From NCBI GenBank assembly GCA_022866045.1, contig JALHTW010000230.1, forward strand, positions 1 to 58,582: DNA of 58,582 nt, read 5' to 3'. This stretch comes from Candidatus Aminicenantota bacterium (GTDB lineage Bacteria > Acidobacteriota > Aminicenantia > Aminicenantales > UBA4085). A model generated the notes under the pieces. The model was not told the origin of the DNA, did not search any database, and saw only the letters and a program-made list of their open reading frames with translations. The position numbers and the translations under genes are program-made. Shown here in pieces: positions 26,823 to 35,166 of this stretch (within the stretch, counting starts at the first letter, position 1; each line of letters opens with the position of its first letter).

Positions 26823-27493
26823 TGAGGATCATTCTCCTCGGCGCGCCCGGTAGCGGCAAAGGAACCCAGGGGGACCTGATGGCCAAGCGCTATGGCTTCC
26901 CCAGGATCTCCACGGGCGACCTGCTGCGCCAGGCCGTAAAGATGCGAACGCCTCTCGGCAGAAAGGCCGAGGCCATCATGAAAGAGGGTTTGTTGGTAAA
27001 CGACGAGATCGTCGAGGAGCTCGTCCGAGAGCGCATCGCGGACCCGGGCTGCCGTAAAGGATACATCCTTGACGGCTTCCCGAGAACGGTCGCCCAGGCC
27101 GAGGCCTTAAAGGAAATAGACGGCAAACGGCCTGAAATCGTGATCGGGGTTGAGGTTCCGTCCGAGGTCCTCATGGAACGCCTGAGCAGAAGGCGTGTCT
27201 GTCCTTCATGCCAGGCTATCTATAACCTCATAGTCCAGCCGCCGAAGGATCAAGGACAATGCGATGTTTGTCAGAGCAAGCTTGTCCAGCGCTCCGATGA
27301 CGAGCCAGACGTAATCCGGGAGCGGCTCAAAGTCTATTGCGAACAAACCGAGAAGCTGAAGGATTATTATCTTCGAAAGAGATCTTATCGGCCGGTTGAT
27401 GGCCGGGGGACGATCGAAGAGATCTTCCGGAGGATCGTCCATATCCTGGACGAGGCACTGGGCAAAGACGAAATGCGCCGGGTGGAGACATGA
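26822..27493 (+). CDS. adk: Adenylate kinase with zinc-type lid
   Basis: Adenylate kinase interconverts ATP, AMP and ADP. The ATG overlapping the secY stop gives MRIILLGAPGSGKGTQ, with the P-loop at residues 7-15. The 223-residue protein has the AMP-binding region ISTGDLLR and the DGFPRT motif. Its long LID carries four cysteines (C127, C130, C147, C150), the zinc-stabilised form seen in many bacteria. It overlaps map by four bases in the usual secY-adk-map order. Confidence 0.98.
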   Translation: MRIILLGAPGSGKGTQGDLMAKRYGFPRISTGDLLRQAVKMRTPLGRKAEAIMKEGLLVNDEIVEELVRERIADPGCRKGYILDGFPRTVAQAEALKEIDGKRPEIVIGVEVPSEVLMERLSRRRVCPSCQAIYNLIVQPPKDQGQCDVCQSKLVQRSDDEPDVIRERLKVYCEQTEKLKDYYLRKRSYRPVDGRGTIEEIFRRIVHILDEALGKDEMRRVET

Positions 27494-28284
27494 TCATCTA
27501 CAAGACGGACGAAGAGATTCGGGCGATGGGCGAGAGTTCCCGGATCGTCGCCAGGATCCTGAACGAACTCCAAGCCATGATCAAGCCCGGTGTCCTGACT
27601 TCCGATCTAGACGGGCACGCCGAGCGGCGCGCCAGGGAACTCGGGGCGAAACCCGCGTTCAAAGGCTACCGCGGTTATCCGGCTTCGCTGTGCATTTCGA
27701 TCAACGAAGAGATCATCCACGGCATCCCCTCGCCCCGGACGCTCCGCGAAGGCGACATCGTCAGCCTCGATTTCGGCGTCCTGTACAACGGATTTTATGG
27801 GGATGCGGCGCGAACCTTTCCCGTTGGCCATATTTCCCCGCAAGCCCGGAAGCTCATCCAGGCGGCCGAGGAGGCCCTCACTAAAGGTTTAGCGAAGATG
27901 GTCGAAGGGAACAGGATCTCGGACATCTCGGCCGCTATCCAGGAGCATGTGGAAGCGCAGGGCTTTTCCGTGATCCGCGCCTTCGTGGGACACGGCATCG
28001 GCCATGCCCTTCACGAGGAACCCCAGGTCCCGAATTTCGGGTTCCCGGGGAGAGGGTCAAAGATCAGACGGGGCCTCGTCCTGGCCATTGAACCCATGAT
28101 CGCGGCCGGGGACTGGGACGCGGAGATCCTTATGGACGGCTGGACGGCCATCACCAAGGATCGGAGCCTGGCCGCCCATTATGAGCAGACCGTAGCGCTC
28201 ACCGACCGCGGCGTGGAGATCTTGAGCGTCGCCGAGGAAGAGGCTTCCCGCGGCCATCTTTTGAAGGAGCAGCCTTATGCCTAA
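27490..28284 (+). CDS. map: Methionine aminopeptidase, type I
   Basis: This enzyme removes the N-terminal methionine from new proteins. The 264-residue protein has the type I fold with the metal ligands in [17 protein letters not shown], the [11 protein letters not shown] motif, and EP in [11 protein letters not shown]. It lies between adk and infA as in many spc operons and overlaps both neighbours. Confidence 0.98.
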   Translation: MIIYKTDEEIRAMGESSRIVARILNELQAMIKPGVLTSDLDGHAERRARELGAKPAFKGYRGYPASLCISINEEIIHGIPSPRTLREGDIVSLDFGVLYNGFYGDAARTFPVGHISPQARKLIQAAEEALTKGLAKMVEGNRISDISAAIQEHVEAQGFSVIRAFVGHGIGHALHEEPQVPNFGFPGRGSKIRRGLVLAIEPMIAAGDWDAEILMDGWTAITKDRSLAAHYEQTVALTDRGVEILSVAEEEASRGHLLKEQPYA

Positions 28285-28495
28285 AGAAGATGTTTTCGAG
28301 GCCGAGGGCACGGTTTTGGAGACTCTGCCGAACGCCATGTTCCGGGTGGAACTGGCCAACAAGCATCGCATCCTGGCCCATATCTCGGGCAAAATGAGAA
28401 AGCATTTCATCCGGATCCTTCCCGGGGACAAAGTCCTCGTCGAGATCTCGCCGTACGACCTGACCAAGGGAAGAATTACGTATCGATTTAAATAA
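28277..28495 (+). CDS. infA: Translation initiation factor IF-1
   Basis: IF-1 is a 72-residue OB-fold protein that occupies the A site during initiation. The sequence [20 protein letters not shown] and the [18 protein letters not shown] segment are typical. The start lies inside the end of map, so translation is coupled. Confidence 0.98.
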   Translation: MPKEDVFEAEGTVLETLPNAMFRVELANKHRILAHISGKMRKHFIRILPGDKVLVEISPYDLTKGRITYRFK

Positions 28496-28507
28496 AGGAC
28501 GACGCGC

Positions 28508-28621
28508 ATGAAAGTGAGAGCATCGGTCAAGAAGATCTGCAGGAACTGCAAAATCATCAAACGGAAGGGGAGCGTCCGCGTGATCTGCTCCAATCCCAGG
28601 CATAAACAAAGACAAGGCTAA
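28508..28621 (+). CDS. rpmJ: 50S ribosomal protein L36
   Basis: This very small 37-residue protein starts [20 protein letters not shown] and ends NPRHKQRQG. Ligands C11, C14, C27 and H32 form the zinc site of the common zinc-binding L36. It lies in its usual place between infA and rpsM. Confidence 0.97.
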   Translation: MKVRASVKKICRNCKIIKRKGSVRVICSNPRHKQRQG

Positions 28622-28632
28622 ACGAGGTCACC

Positions 28633-29007
28633 ATGGCAAGAATCGCAGGTATCACTCTTCCCCCGGAAAAACGGATCGAGATCGGGCTGACCTATATCTT
28701 TGGCATCGGCCGGTCCAAGTCGGCCAAGATCCTGGAAGAGGCCAAGATCGACAAGAACAAGAAGGTCAAGGCCCTCACGGAGGATGAGGTCAACAAGATC
28801 CGGCAGATCATCGAGAAGCGGGAAAAGATCGAGGGTGATTTGCGCAAGGAAATCAGCATGAACATAAAGCGGCTGATCGACATCGGCTGCTACCGCGGCC
28901 AGCGCCACAAGCGGAAACTGCCGGTGCGGGGCCAGCGGACGAAGACCAACGCTCGGACGCGGAAAGGGCCGCGCGGGCACACGATCAAGAAGATAAAGGC
29001 GACATAA
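28633..29007 (+). CDS. rpsM: 30S ribosomal protein S13
   Basis: S13 is a head protein that bridges to L5 and contacts tRNA. The 124-residue product starts [20 protein letters not shown] and contains the helix-turn region [13 protein letters not shown]. It also has the C-terminal basic tail with [17 protein letters not shown]. It opens the alpha block. Confidence 0.98.
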   Translation: MARIAGITLPPEKRIEIGLTYIFGIGRSKSAKILEEAKIDKNKKVKALTEDEVNKIRQIIEKREKIEGDLRKEISMNIKRLIDIGCYRGQRHKRKLPVRGQRTKTNARTRKGPRGHTIKKIKAT

Positions 29008-29027
29008 TTCTCGCGAAGGGAGCATCC

Positions 29028-29429
29028 ATGGCCACAGCGAAACCAAAGACCAAGGTCAAATCGAAGAAAAAAGCCAGGAAGGAAATCGGGTATGGTGTTG
29101 CGCACATCCAGTCGACGTTCAACAACACCATCATCACCATAACAGATCACCAGGGCAACACGGTCTGCTGGACGAGCTCCGGCACGGCTGGGTTCAAGGG
29201 CGCCCGCAAGGGCACGCCGTTCGCCGCGCAGCTGGCCGGGAAGGAAGCGTCCAACCGGGCCCGGGATTACGGCGTTCGCTACGTTGACGTCCGGATCAAA
29301 GGACCGGGCGCGGGCCGGGAGTCCGCCATCCGCGCCCTCCAGTCGGCCGGGATCGAGATCAAGTCCATCAAGGATGTGACGCCGATCCCGCACAACGGGT
29401 GCCGGGTCCGGAGACGCCGGAGAGTCTAA
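29028..29429 (+). CDS. rpsK: 30S ribosomal protein S11
   Basis: S11 lies on the 30S platform at the E site. The 133-residue protein has a lysine-rich N-terminus, then [20 protein letters not shown] and a C-terminus ending [18 protein letters not shown]. All are standard S11 features. Confidence 0.98.
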   Translation: MATAKPKTKVKSKKKARKEIGYGVAHIQSTFNNTIITITDHQGNTVCWTSSGTAGFKGARKGTPFAAQLAGKEASNRARDYGVRYVDVRIKGPGAGRESAIRALQSAGIEIKSIKDVTPIPHNGCRVRRRRRV

Positions 29430-29439
29430 GGAGTGAATG

Positions 29440-30066
29440 ATGTCGAGATACAGAGAACCAATCTGCCGCCTGTGCCGGGTCGAGAAATCCAAGCTCTTTC
29501 TCAAGGGGAACAAGTGCCTGACCGATAAATGTCCGCTGGAGCGGCGGGCCTACCCTCCAGGCCAGCATGGGCGGAGCCGGAGACGGATCCTGGGCTACGG
29601 GATTCAGCTCCGGGAGAAGCAAAAGCTCAAACGGTATTACGGGATGTCGGAGAAGCAATTCCGCCTCTTCTTCGAGCGGGCGGAGCGCCAGAAGGGCATC
29701 ACGGGTGAGACGCTCCTGGCCATGCTCGAGCGGCGCCTGGACAACGTGGTCTTTCTGACTGGCTTCGCCCATTCGCGGGCCCATGCCCGGCAGCTGATCA
29801 ACCACGGGCACTTTCTCGTCAACGAGTCGCGGGTCACCATCCCGTCGTTCCAAGTCAAGGCTGGCGACGTGGTCACCTTCCGCGAGCGCTCGGCGAAGTC
29901 CGAGGATGTAAAGGCGATGCTCGAGGTCCACAAGAACAAGGCCGTTCCGGGCTGGCTTGAAGCCGACTGGGACGGAAAAACGGCCAGGATCGTTGCGCTG
30001 CCGACCCGGGCGGACATCACCATGCCCGTTGAGGAGCATATGGTCGTCGAGTTGTATTCCAAGTAA
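29440..30066 (+). CDS. rpsD: 30S ribosomal protein S4, zinc-binding type
   Basis: S4 nucleates 30S assembly and in E. coli represses the alpha operon. Two adjacent ATGs exist; the second gives MSRYREPICRLCR and has the better six-base spacing from AAGGAG. The 208-residue protein has N-terminal cysteines (CRLC and KCLTDKC) of the zinc form. The S4 RNA-binding domain LERRLDNVVFLTGFAHSRAHA is intact. Confidence 0.97.
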   Translation: MSRYREPICRLCRVEKSKLFLKGNKCLTDKCPLERRAYPPGQHGRSRRRILGYGIQLREKQKLKRYYGMSEKQFRLFFERAERQKGITGETLLAMLERRLDNVVFLTGFAHSRAHARQLINHGHFLVNESRVTIPSFQVKAGDVVTFRERSAKSEDVKAMLEVHKNKAVPGWLEADWDGKTARIVALPTRADITMPVEEHMVVELYSK

Positions 30067-30104
30067 GGTTTTGATAAATTTTTGAATCCTCAAAAGGAGG
30101 AACA

Positions 30105-31133
30105 ATGACCGAAATAGGTTTTCAGAGGCCCAAATACCTCGAATGCGATTATGAGGCTTTGACCAGCACCTATGGACGTTTCACGGCCCAGCCTTTTGAG
30201 CGGGGCTTCGGCGTCACAGTTGGAAACGTTCTTCGCCGGATCCTGCTGTCCTCCATCAAGGGGGCAGCCATCACAGCCGTCCGGATCCAAGGCGTGCTTC
30301 ACGAGTTTTCGACCATTCCTGGCGTCGTCGAGGACGTGACCGACATCATCCTGAACCTGAAAAGCATCCCCCTGAAGCTCAATGGCCATGAGCCCAAGAC
30401 TATGACCCTGAAAAAAGAAGGGCCGGCTGCGACCAAGGCCTCTGATATCGTCTGCGACGCCGATATCGAGATCCTGGAGAAGGACATCCACGTCGCCTCG
30501 CTCGACAGGGACGGGAAGCTCGATATAGAAATGATCGTCCAGAACAGCCGCGGATACATCACGGCCGACATGAACTTCGACGAGAAGCTCGCCGTCGATT
30601 TCATCCCGCTCGACTCCTCGCATTCGCCCATCAAGAAGGTCAACTACCGTGTCGAGCCGGCCCGCGTCGGCAAGCGCATCGACTACGAGAGCCTGACGCT
30701 CGAGGTCTGGACGACGGGCGCCGTCCAGCCGATCGAAGCCATGGCCCAGGCGGCCAAGATCATACGGGACCATATGGTCATCTTCATGAACATCATCGAC
30801 GAGCCCATGGAGAAGGAACAGATCGTGGCGAAGCGGGAGATCCCCTACATGTCGCAGATGGACATTTTGTCCAAGCCGATCGAACACTTGGAACTCTCGG
30901 TCCGGTCGAACAATTGCCTCCGTTCCGCGGGTATCGAGAAGATCTTCGAGCTCGTCCAGAAGACTGAGGAGGAGTTGCTCAAGACCAAGAATTTCGGCCG
31001 CAAATCCCTGAGCGAGATCAAAGAGACGCTGGCGAACCTGAGCCTGGGTCTCAACCTTGACCTCCATCCCAAGCTGATCGAGAAGATCAGGGGCGAGTTG
31101 AAGAACGACAGGAGCAAGGAGTCAGATGAATGA
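30105..31133 (+). CDS. rpoA: DNA-directed RNA polymerase subunit alpha
   Basis: Alpha dimerises to start polymerase assembly. The 342-residue protein has the N-terminal dimerisation motif FERGFGVTVGNVLRRILLSS. The C-terminal domain contains LELSVRSNNCLRSAGIEKI and GRKSLSEIKETL, which binds UP elements and activators. A strong AAAGGAGG precedes the ATG. The stop overlaps rplQ by four bases. Confidence 0.98.
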   Translation: MTEIGFQRPKYLECDYEALTSTYGRFTAQPFERGFGVTVGNVLRRILLSSIKGAAITAVRIQGVLHEFSTIPGVVEDVTDIILNLKSIPLKLNGHEPKTMTLKKEGPAATKASDIVCDADIEILEKDIHVASLDRDGKLDIEMIVQNSRGYITADMNFDEKLAVDFIPLDSSHSPIKKVNYRVEPARVGKRIDYESLTLEVWTTGAVQPIEAMAQAAKIIRDHMVIFMNIIDEPMEKEQIVAKREIPYMSQMDILSKPIEHLELSVRSNNCLRSAGIEKIFELVQKTEEELLKTKNFGRKSLSEIKETLANLSLGLNLDLHPKLIEKIRGELKNDRSKESDE

Positions 31134-31543
31134 GGCATCTCGTTAAAGGCAGAAAACTCGGACGGACGACAGCGCACCGGAGAGCGCTGCTTCGCAACCT
31201 CGTCACGTCCTTCTTCGAAAAGGAGCGGATCCAGACGACCCTGGCCAAGGCCAAGGAGGCCCGGCCCTTTGCCGAGAAGATGATCACGCTGGCCAAGAAG
31301 AACACTTTGCCCACCCGGCGCCGGGCGCTGGCGTTTCTCACCAAGGAGTCCGCCGTCACCAGGCTGTTCAACGACATTGGTCCTCGCTTCTCCGAGCGGC
31401 CGGGCGGATACACCCGGATTGTGAAGACCGGGCTTCGCCTCGGCGACGGCGCGCAAATGGCCCTGCTCGAGCTCATCGGCTCGGAATACAAGAAGAAAGA
31501 AAAGAAGAAGAAGGACAAGGACAAGGGGCCGAAGAAGGCATAG
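31130..31543 (+). CDS. rplQ: 50S ribosomal protein L17
   Basis: L17 lies at the tunnel-exit side of the 50S. The 137-residue protein starts MRHLVKGRKLGRTTAHRRAL, the diagnostic N-terminus, and ends in a lysine-rich tail. It is the last gene of the ribosomal superoperon. I see no strong intrinsic terminator just after it, only a MITE-like structured repeat about 50 bases downstream. Confidence 0.98.
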   Translation: MRHLVKGRKLGRTTAHRRALLRNLVTSFFEKERIQTTLAKAKEARPFAEKMITLAKKNTLPTRRRALAFLTKESAVTRLFNDIGPRFSERPGGYTRIVKTGLRLGDGAQMALLELIGSEYKKKEKKKKDKDKGPKKA

Positions 31544-31591
31544 AAGGCGAAGGGGTCATAGCCTCATTTTTTATGGTCGTTTAAATCTTAA

Positions 31592-31745
31592 GCAATTCTT
31601 TTCCCGGTATCAGGCCAGTTTCGGGTAGGGTCCTGTCGCGGCTCTTCCCCGGCCGTGCTCGCGGCCGGGCCGCTCCGCGCGGGCGGGGAGCCCCTTCGCC
31701 GCGCCACCCTGGCTCGACTTTCCGGCGCCCCGGAAAAAGAATTGC
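31592..31745 (+). repeat. MITE-like 154-bp inverted-repeat element, copy 1
   Basis: This element is 154 bp long and bounded by terminal inverted repeats: GCAATTCTTTTCCCGG at the left and CCGGAAAAAGAATTGC at the right, with one mismatch. Its interior is very GC-rich and holds a perfect 8-bp hairpin (CCCGGCCG/CGGCCGGG) and a second larger stem. A second copy of the same length and about 94% identity lies at 39615-39768 in reverse orientation. It occupies half of the 308-base gap between rplQ and the lipoprotein gene; the rest of the gap shows no gene. It encodes nothing recognisable. Confidence 0.85.
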
Positions 31746-31851
31746 CTGCGCTTAGATCCCATGTTTTGAGGTTTTAAAAAACCGCGCGTGGATCATTCCA
31801 TGATACAATCCATTCCTTCTCAACATCGTTTATGGGAAAATAAGAGAGTTG

Positions 31852-32313
31852 ATGAGAAAGCATGATTTTCCGTTCGCAGCTTTTGCCATATTTATCCTAA
31901 CCCTCGTCTTGATGTCCGGGTGCCTCCGGTTCAGACTGCTCTCCCTAGACGAACCAACAGTCGTTTTTGAGCGTGTCGTTTTCTGCGCCTCTCTCGACCA
32001 GAAGAAGGGCTGGGCTGAGCCCATCGGGGAAAAGGCTCTCTTTATAAAAGGGGTAGATTCAAACGTCTATTCCTTCCTCAATCTCAGAGACCTTCATGGG
32101 GTGCACTCCCTCTTTTGGAAATGGTATGCTCCCTCGCGCCGGCTATACCGCGTCACAGACAAGATCTCGGTGGGTGAAGAGGGGAAAATCTTTGAACGAT
32201 ATATCGCTTGGGATATGATCTATATCTCCGAAGACAAAGAAAGCGGCGCGTGGACTGTCGCCGTCTTCATGGACGATAAGGTGATCGCGGTCAAAGACTT
32301 CGAGATAAAATAA
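31852..32313 (+). CDS. Small lipoprotein of unknown function
   Basis: The 153-residue protein begins MRKHDFPF, followed by a hydrophobic stretch and a lipobox (LMSGC), so it is probably a membrane-anchored lipoprotein. The mature part contains VFERVVFCASLDQKKGWAEP and a later HSLFWKWYAPSRRLYRV segment. The arrangement of this WYxPxxxxY segment followed by a hydrophobic C-terminal strand loosely recalls DUF2914 domains, but I would not assign it. It stands alone between two opposite-facing units. Confidence 0.85.
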   Translation: MRKHDFPFAAFAIFILTLVLMSGCLRFRLLSLDEPTVVFERVVFCASLDQKKGWAEPIGEKALFIKGVDSNVYSFLNLRDLHGVHSLFWKWYAPSRRLYRVTDKISVGEEGKIFERYIAWDMIYISEDKESGAWTVAVFMDDKVIAVKDFEIK

Positions 32314-32340
32314 ATTGAGGACGCAATTTCCTGTGCCCCA

Positions 32341-32372
32341 GGGACAGGGTAGTGTCGTCCCCTTATAATTTT
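32341..32372 (+). terminator. Weak hairpin between convergent genes
   Basis: A five-base stem GGGAC/GTCCC with an 11-base loop is followed after a few bases by a T-rich tract (TTATAATTTTT). It lies between the lipoprotein gene and the convergent transglycosylase gene. It may end transcription of the lipoprotein gene, and it also resembles the GGGAC-type palindromes seen elsewhere in the window. Confidence 0.4.
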
Positions 32373-32376
32373 TCTT

Positions 32377-33822
32377 TCAGCCCCGGCCTGGGATCCTCAA
32401 CCGCTGTCCAATCCGGATCAAATAGGGATTCTTGATTCCGTTCAGCTTGACGATTGCCTGGACCGAAGTGCGGTATTTGGCCGCGATCTGGGACAAGGTT
32501 TCTCCTGCCCGGACCACGTGCACGGAAGGTTCGGCAGGGACGAATTTAGGGAGGCTGCTGATGATCTGGAGGGTCTTTTCACCATAACCGACCGGCACGC
32601 GGAGCGAATATTCGTGGTCGGGCGTAGAATCTTGCCGCAGTTCAGGGTTGAGATAGGACAGCTCCGAGCTTTCGAGCCCGAGCGCCACGGAGAGTGTCGC
32701 CAGCTTGGTCGGATGGTTGATAGTGATCGTCTCGAATTTGAGGGGCGGGTACGGCGTCGGCAGAGTGAAGCCGTATTTCTCGGGGTTCTTGATGATGAGC
32801 ACGGTCCCGATAAACCGGGGGACGAAACGCGCCGTTTCATAAGGAAGCCTTCTAAAGAGGTCCCAGAAGTTGTCCAGATAATTGACCTTCTGGGTGTTGA
32901 TGACGTTCTGGACGCGCATTTCGCCGCAGTTGTAGGCCGCCAGGGCGGTCGTCCAATCGCCGAAGAAGGAATGGAGCTCGTCGAGATATTTGATGGCTGC
33001 TTGCGTCGCCTTGTAGGGGTCCATGCGCTCGTCCACGAAACGGTCCTGGGTCAGGCCGTACCGGTAACCCGTGGAGCGCATGAATTGCCACATGCCCATT
33101 GCCCGGGCCCGGGACAGCGCCCGGGCCTGATACCAGCTTTCGATGACCGGCAGCCAGCACAATTCTTCGGGGAGGCCGGCTTTCCTGAGTTCCTCCTGGA
33201 TCCAGTCCTTGTAAAGTCCTGCTCTCTGGTAGGCGGCTTCGAAAGTCTTCCGCTCGCTGCCCTTGAACAGTTCGATCTCCCGGCGGACAAACTCGTTCTC
33301 GACCAGGGGGATGGATTTTCCATTGCCCTTGATCGGGTTGCGGCCTGAGGCGTTGATTTCCAGGATGCGCTGGGCGATCAGAAGCCGCAGGTCGTTCTTT
33401 TCCTGAAGGAGGGGAGAATCCGCTGGCAGATCGACTTTCAAAATGATCTTATAGGCATCATCCAGTGCCTTGAGAGCCGCATTCATGTCGCCGCGTTCCC
33501 AGGCGAGCTTCGCCTCCTGATAGACCATGAGGGCTTCCTCGAGCAGGGCAGAGGGTTCGTCTTTTTCCAAGTTGGCGGCTTTCTGCTGGAGGGCCGTTTC
33601 TTCTTCTACGGCTTTTTTCTCTTCAGGGGGGATGATAGTCTTGGCTTCAGCGGCTCTATTCTCCTGAGGCTGCGTCGTCTGGGGAGGGGTGGATTGCGGC
33701 GCCGGCTGTTCGAGGACGGTTTTTTGGGGAGTTTGCGTCGGCTTGGGGCCGGATGAACAGCCCCAAAGGAAGACGGCCAGGAGCGCACATATGAGGATCC
33801 GGCCTTTTGTAGTTGTCTGCAT
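32377..33822 (-). CDS. MltD-like lytic transglycosylase lipoprotein with LysM
   Basis: This is a membrane-bound murein hydrolase that would cleave glycan strands non-hydrolytically. The 481-residue protein has a lipobox (FLWGCSS), a proline- and glutamine-rich linker to about residue 60, and a helical region. The SLT domain follows, with catalytic E228 in [16 protein letters not shown] and the [11 protein letters not shown] motif. After a spacer there is one C-terminal LysM domain ([18 protein letters not shown] ... [10 protein letters not shown]). E. coli MltD has similar order. A strong promoter lies so close that the leader is about eight bases with no clear Shine-Dalgarno. Confidence 0.93.
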   Translation of the reverse strand: MQTTTKGRILICALLAVFLWGCSSGPKPTQTPQKTVLEQPAPQSTPPQTTQPQENRAAEAKTIIPPEEKKAVEEETALQQKAANLEKDEPSALLEEALMVYQEAKLAWERGDMNAALKALDDAYKIILKVDLPADSPLLQEKNDLRLLIAQRILEINASGRNPIKGNGKSIPLVENEFVRREIELFKGSERKTFEAAYQRAGLYKDWIQEELRKAGLPEELCWLPVIESWYQARALSRARAMGMWQFMRSTGYRYGLTQDRFVDERMDPYKATQAAIKYLDELHSFFGDWTTALAAYNCGEMRVQNVINTQKVNYLDNFWDLFRRLPYETARFVPRFIGTVLIIKNPEKYGFTLPTPYPPLKFETITINHPTKLATLSVALGLESSELSYLNPELRQDSTPDHEYSLRVPVGYGEKTLQIISSLPKFVPAEPSVHVVRAGETLSQIAAKYRTSVQAIVKLNGIKNPYLIRIGQRLRIPGRG

Positions 33823-33836
33823 GATTAAAAGAGATA

Positions 33837-33865
33837 CTTATACCATGCGGGAAAGGATGAGTCAA
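33837..33865 (-). promoter_or_regulatory. Promoter of the transglycosylase gene
   Basis: On the minus strand TTGACT and TATAAG are separated by 17 bp. The predicted start of transcription is about eight bases before the ATG. The 27-bp inverted repeat begins 12 bases upstream of the -35. Confidence 0.7.
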
Positions 33866-33877
33866 CCATGTCAAAAA

Positions 33878-34185
33878 GGGTCGCGTCTACACTTTCCACT
33901 TTTTTGTCTCGACTGGGAATATCGGACTCCGTTCGCGTTGAGTCTTATAGAATCTTATTAAACTCAAAAGGCGAGTCGAGTGCCCAGAGGCTTTTTATCA
34001 TGTCACGTTGAGAGGAAACCAAAAACAACGGATTGTTCTCGCCGACCGCGATAGGTCCGTCCTTCGTCAGGAAGATTTTTCGACAGATGAAAGAAAATCT
34101 TGCCTAGAATTACATCCTGCAAGGCGCTGTCCAGGAGATCGAAAAATCCCTCTCTGAGAAAAAGTGGAAAGTGTAGACGCGACCC
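33878..34185. repeat. 27-bp perfect inverted repeat enclosing about 250 bp
   Basis: The word GGGTCGCGTCTACACTTTCC plus ACTTTTT (33878-33904) is repeated exactly in reverse complement at 34159-34185. Together the arms bound a segment with no intact gene, which fills most of the 375-base gap between the transglycosylase gene and galE. The right arm contains the stop codon of a decayed reading frame. The structure resembles the ends of a REP-associated or other small mobile unit. Confidence 0.8.
34012..34176 (+). pseudogene. Possible decayed C-terminal coding remnant
   Basis: One frame reads like the tail of a helical DNA-binding protein: FVRKIFRQMKENLA, an in-frame TAG, then NYILQGAVQEIEKSLSEKKW and a stop inside the right arm of the 27-bp repeat. 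I see no start or upstream domain. C-terminal helix-turn-helix tails of this style occur in some REP-associated transposases, which would fit the flanking repeat. The evidence is only compositional and positional. Confidence 0.3.
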
Positions 34186-34197
34186 CGTGTTTAGAGC

Positions 34198-35166
34198 TTA
34201 TTTCCGGTGCCAGCGCCAGGCGGTCTCGATGATGGTCTCGATTTCGGAGTTCCGGAGCTTCCAGCCGAGCAGGCGCTCGGCCTTGTCTTTGGAGGCGAGG
34301 AGCACCGGCACATCGCCTTCCCGCTTGGGCATTTCCCGAACCGGGACCTTCTTTCCGGTGATCTTTTCAGCCCGGGCGATGACCTCCTTGACGGAATATC
34401 CCCGGTTAGTTCCCAGATTGATGAATTCGCTCCGCGGGGAGGCCATGAGCTTCTGGAGGGCCAGGACATGGGCATTCGCCAGGTCCGTGACATGGATATA
34501 ATCCCGAATGGCTGTCCCGTCCGGCGTGGGGAAGTCCGTGCCGAATATGTCCAGGTTTTCCTTTCTCCCGAGAACAGAGAGAAGAATATTGGGTATGAGG
34601 TGGGTTTCCGGGTCGTGGCATTCGCCCATCTCGCCGTCCGGATCTGCGCCCGAGGCGTTGAAATACCGGAGGGAGATGAATTTGAGCTTGTAGGCCCGGT
34701 CATAGTCCTGGAGGATCCGTTCCACAAAGAATTTCGTCTGGCCGTAGGGATTGAAGGGGTCGAGCGGATGGTCCTCCGGGATCGGGATCTGCTTCGGGAT
34801 GCCGTACACGGCTGCGCTTGAGGAAAAAATGAAATTCCTGACCCCGGCTTCAAGCATTTCATCGAGAAGGTTCAGGCTCGATGTCAGGTTCTGGGTGTAA
34901 TATTTCCGGGGATGGATATAGGATTCGCTGACCTGGATGAGGGACGCGAAATGGAGAACGGCGGCGATATTTTGCGATTTGAACGCGCTCCGAATATCGT
35001 CTTTTACCTCGAGGTCGCCGACGATGAGCTCCGCGTCCCGGACGAATTCTCGCCTTCCGGTCGATAAATTATCAAAAACAACGACGTCAAAACCCTGTTT
35101 TCGAAGCTCTTTGACGGTGTGAGAGCCGATATACCCCGCCCCGCCAGCCACCAGGATCTTGCTCAT
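34198..35166 (-). CDS. galE: UDP-glucose 4-epimerase
   Basis: GalE interconverts UDP-glucose and UDP-galactose for glycan synthesis. The 322-residue short-chain dehydrogenase-type protein has the NAD-binding motif GGAGYIG (8-14) and the serine triad SSS at 115-117. The catalytic pair Y141xxxK145 is in NPYGQTKFF, and RYFNASGADPDGEMGE lies in the substrate region. Length is near the usual 330. The ATG overlaps the stop of the upstream cca gene, so the two form an operon. Confidence 0.95.
   Translation of the reverse strand: MSKILVAGGAGYIGSHTVKELRKQGFDVVVFDNLSTGRREFVRDAELIVGDLEVKDDIRSAFKSQNIAAVLHFASLIQVSESYIHPRKYYTQNLTSSLNLLDEMLEAGVRNFIFSSSAAVYGIPKQIPIPEDHPLDPFNPYGQTKFFVERILQDYDRAYKLKFISLRYFNASGADPDGEMGECHDPETHLIPNILLSVLGRKENLDIFGTDFPTPDGTAIRDYIHVTDLANAHVLALQKLMASPRSEFINLGTNRGYSVKEVIARAEKITGKKVPVREMPKREGDVPVLLASKDKAERLLGWKLRNSEIETIIETAWRWHRK

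Noticed and set aside
31550-31600. A terminator directly after rplQ
   Set aside because: There is a T-run but no convincing stem before it. The MITE-like repeat further on is structured but lacks a T-tract.
32518-33348. A 276-codon open frame on the plus strand
   Set aside because: It is antisense to the transglycosylase gene, which has clear catalytic and LysM motifs.
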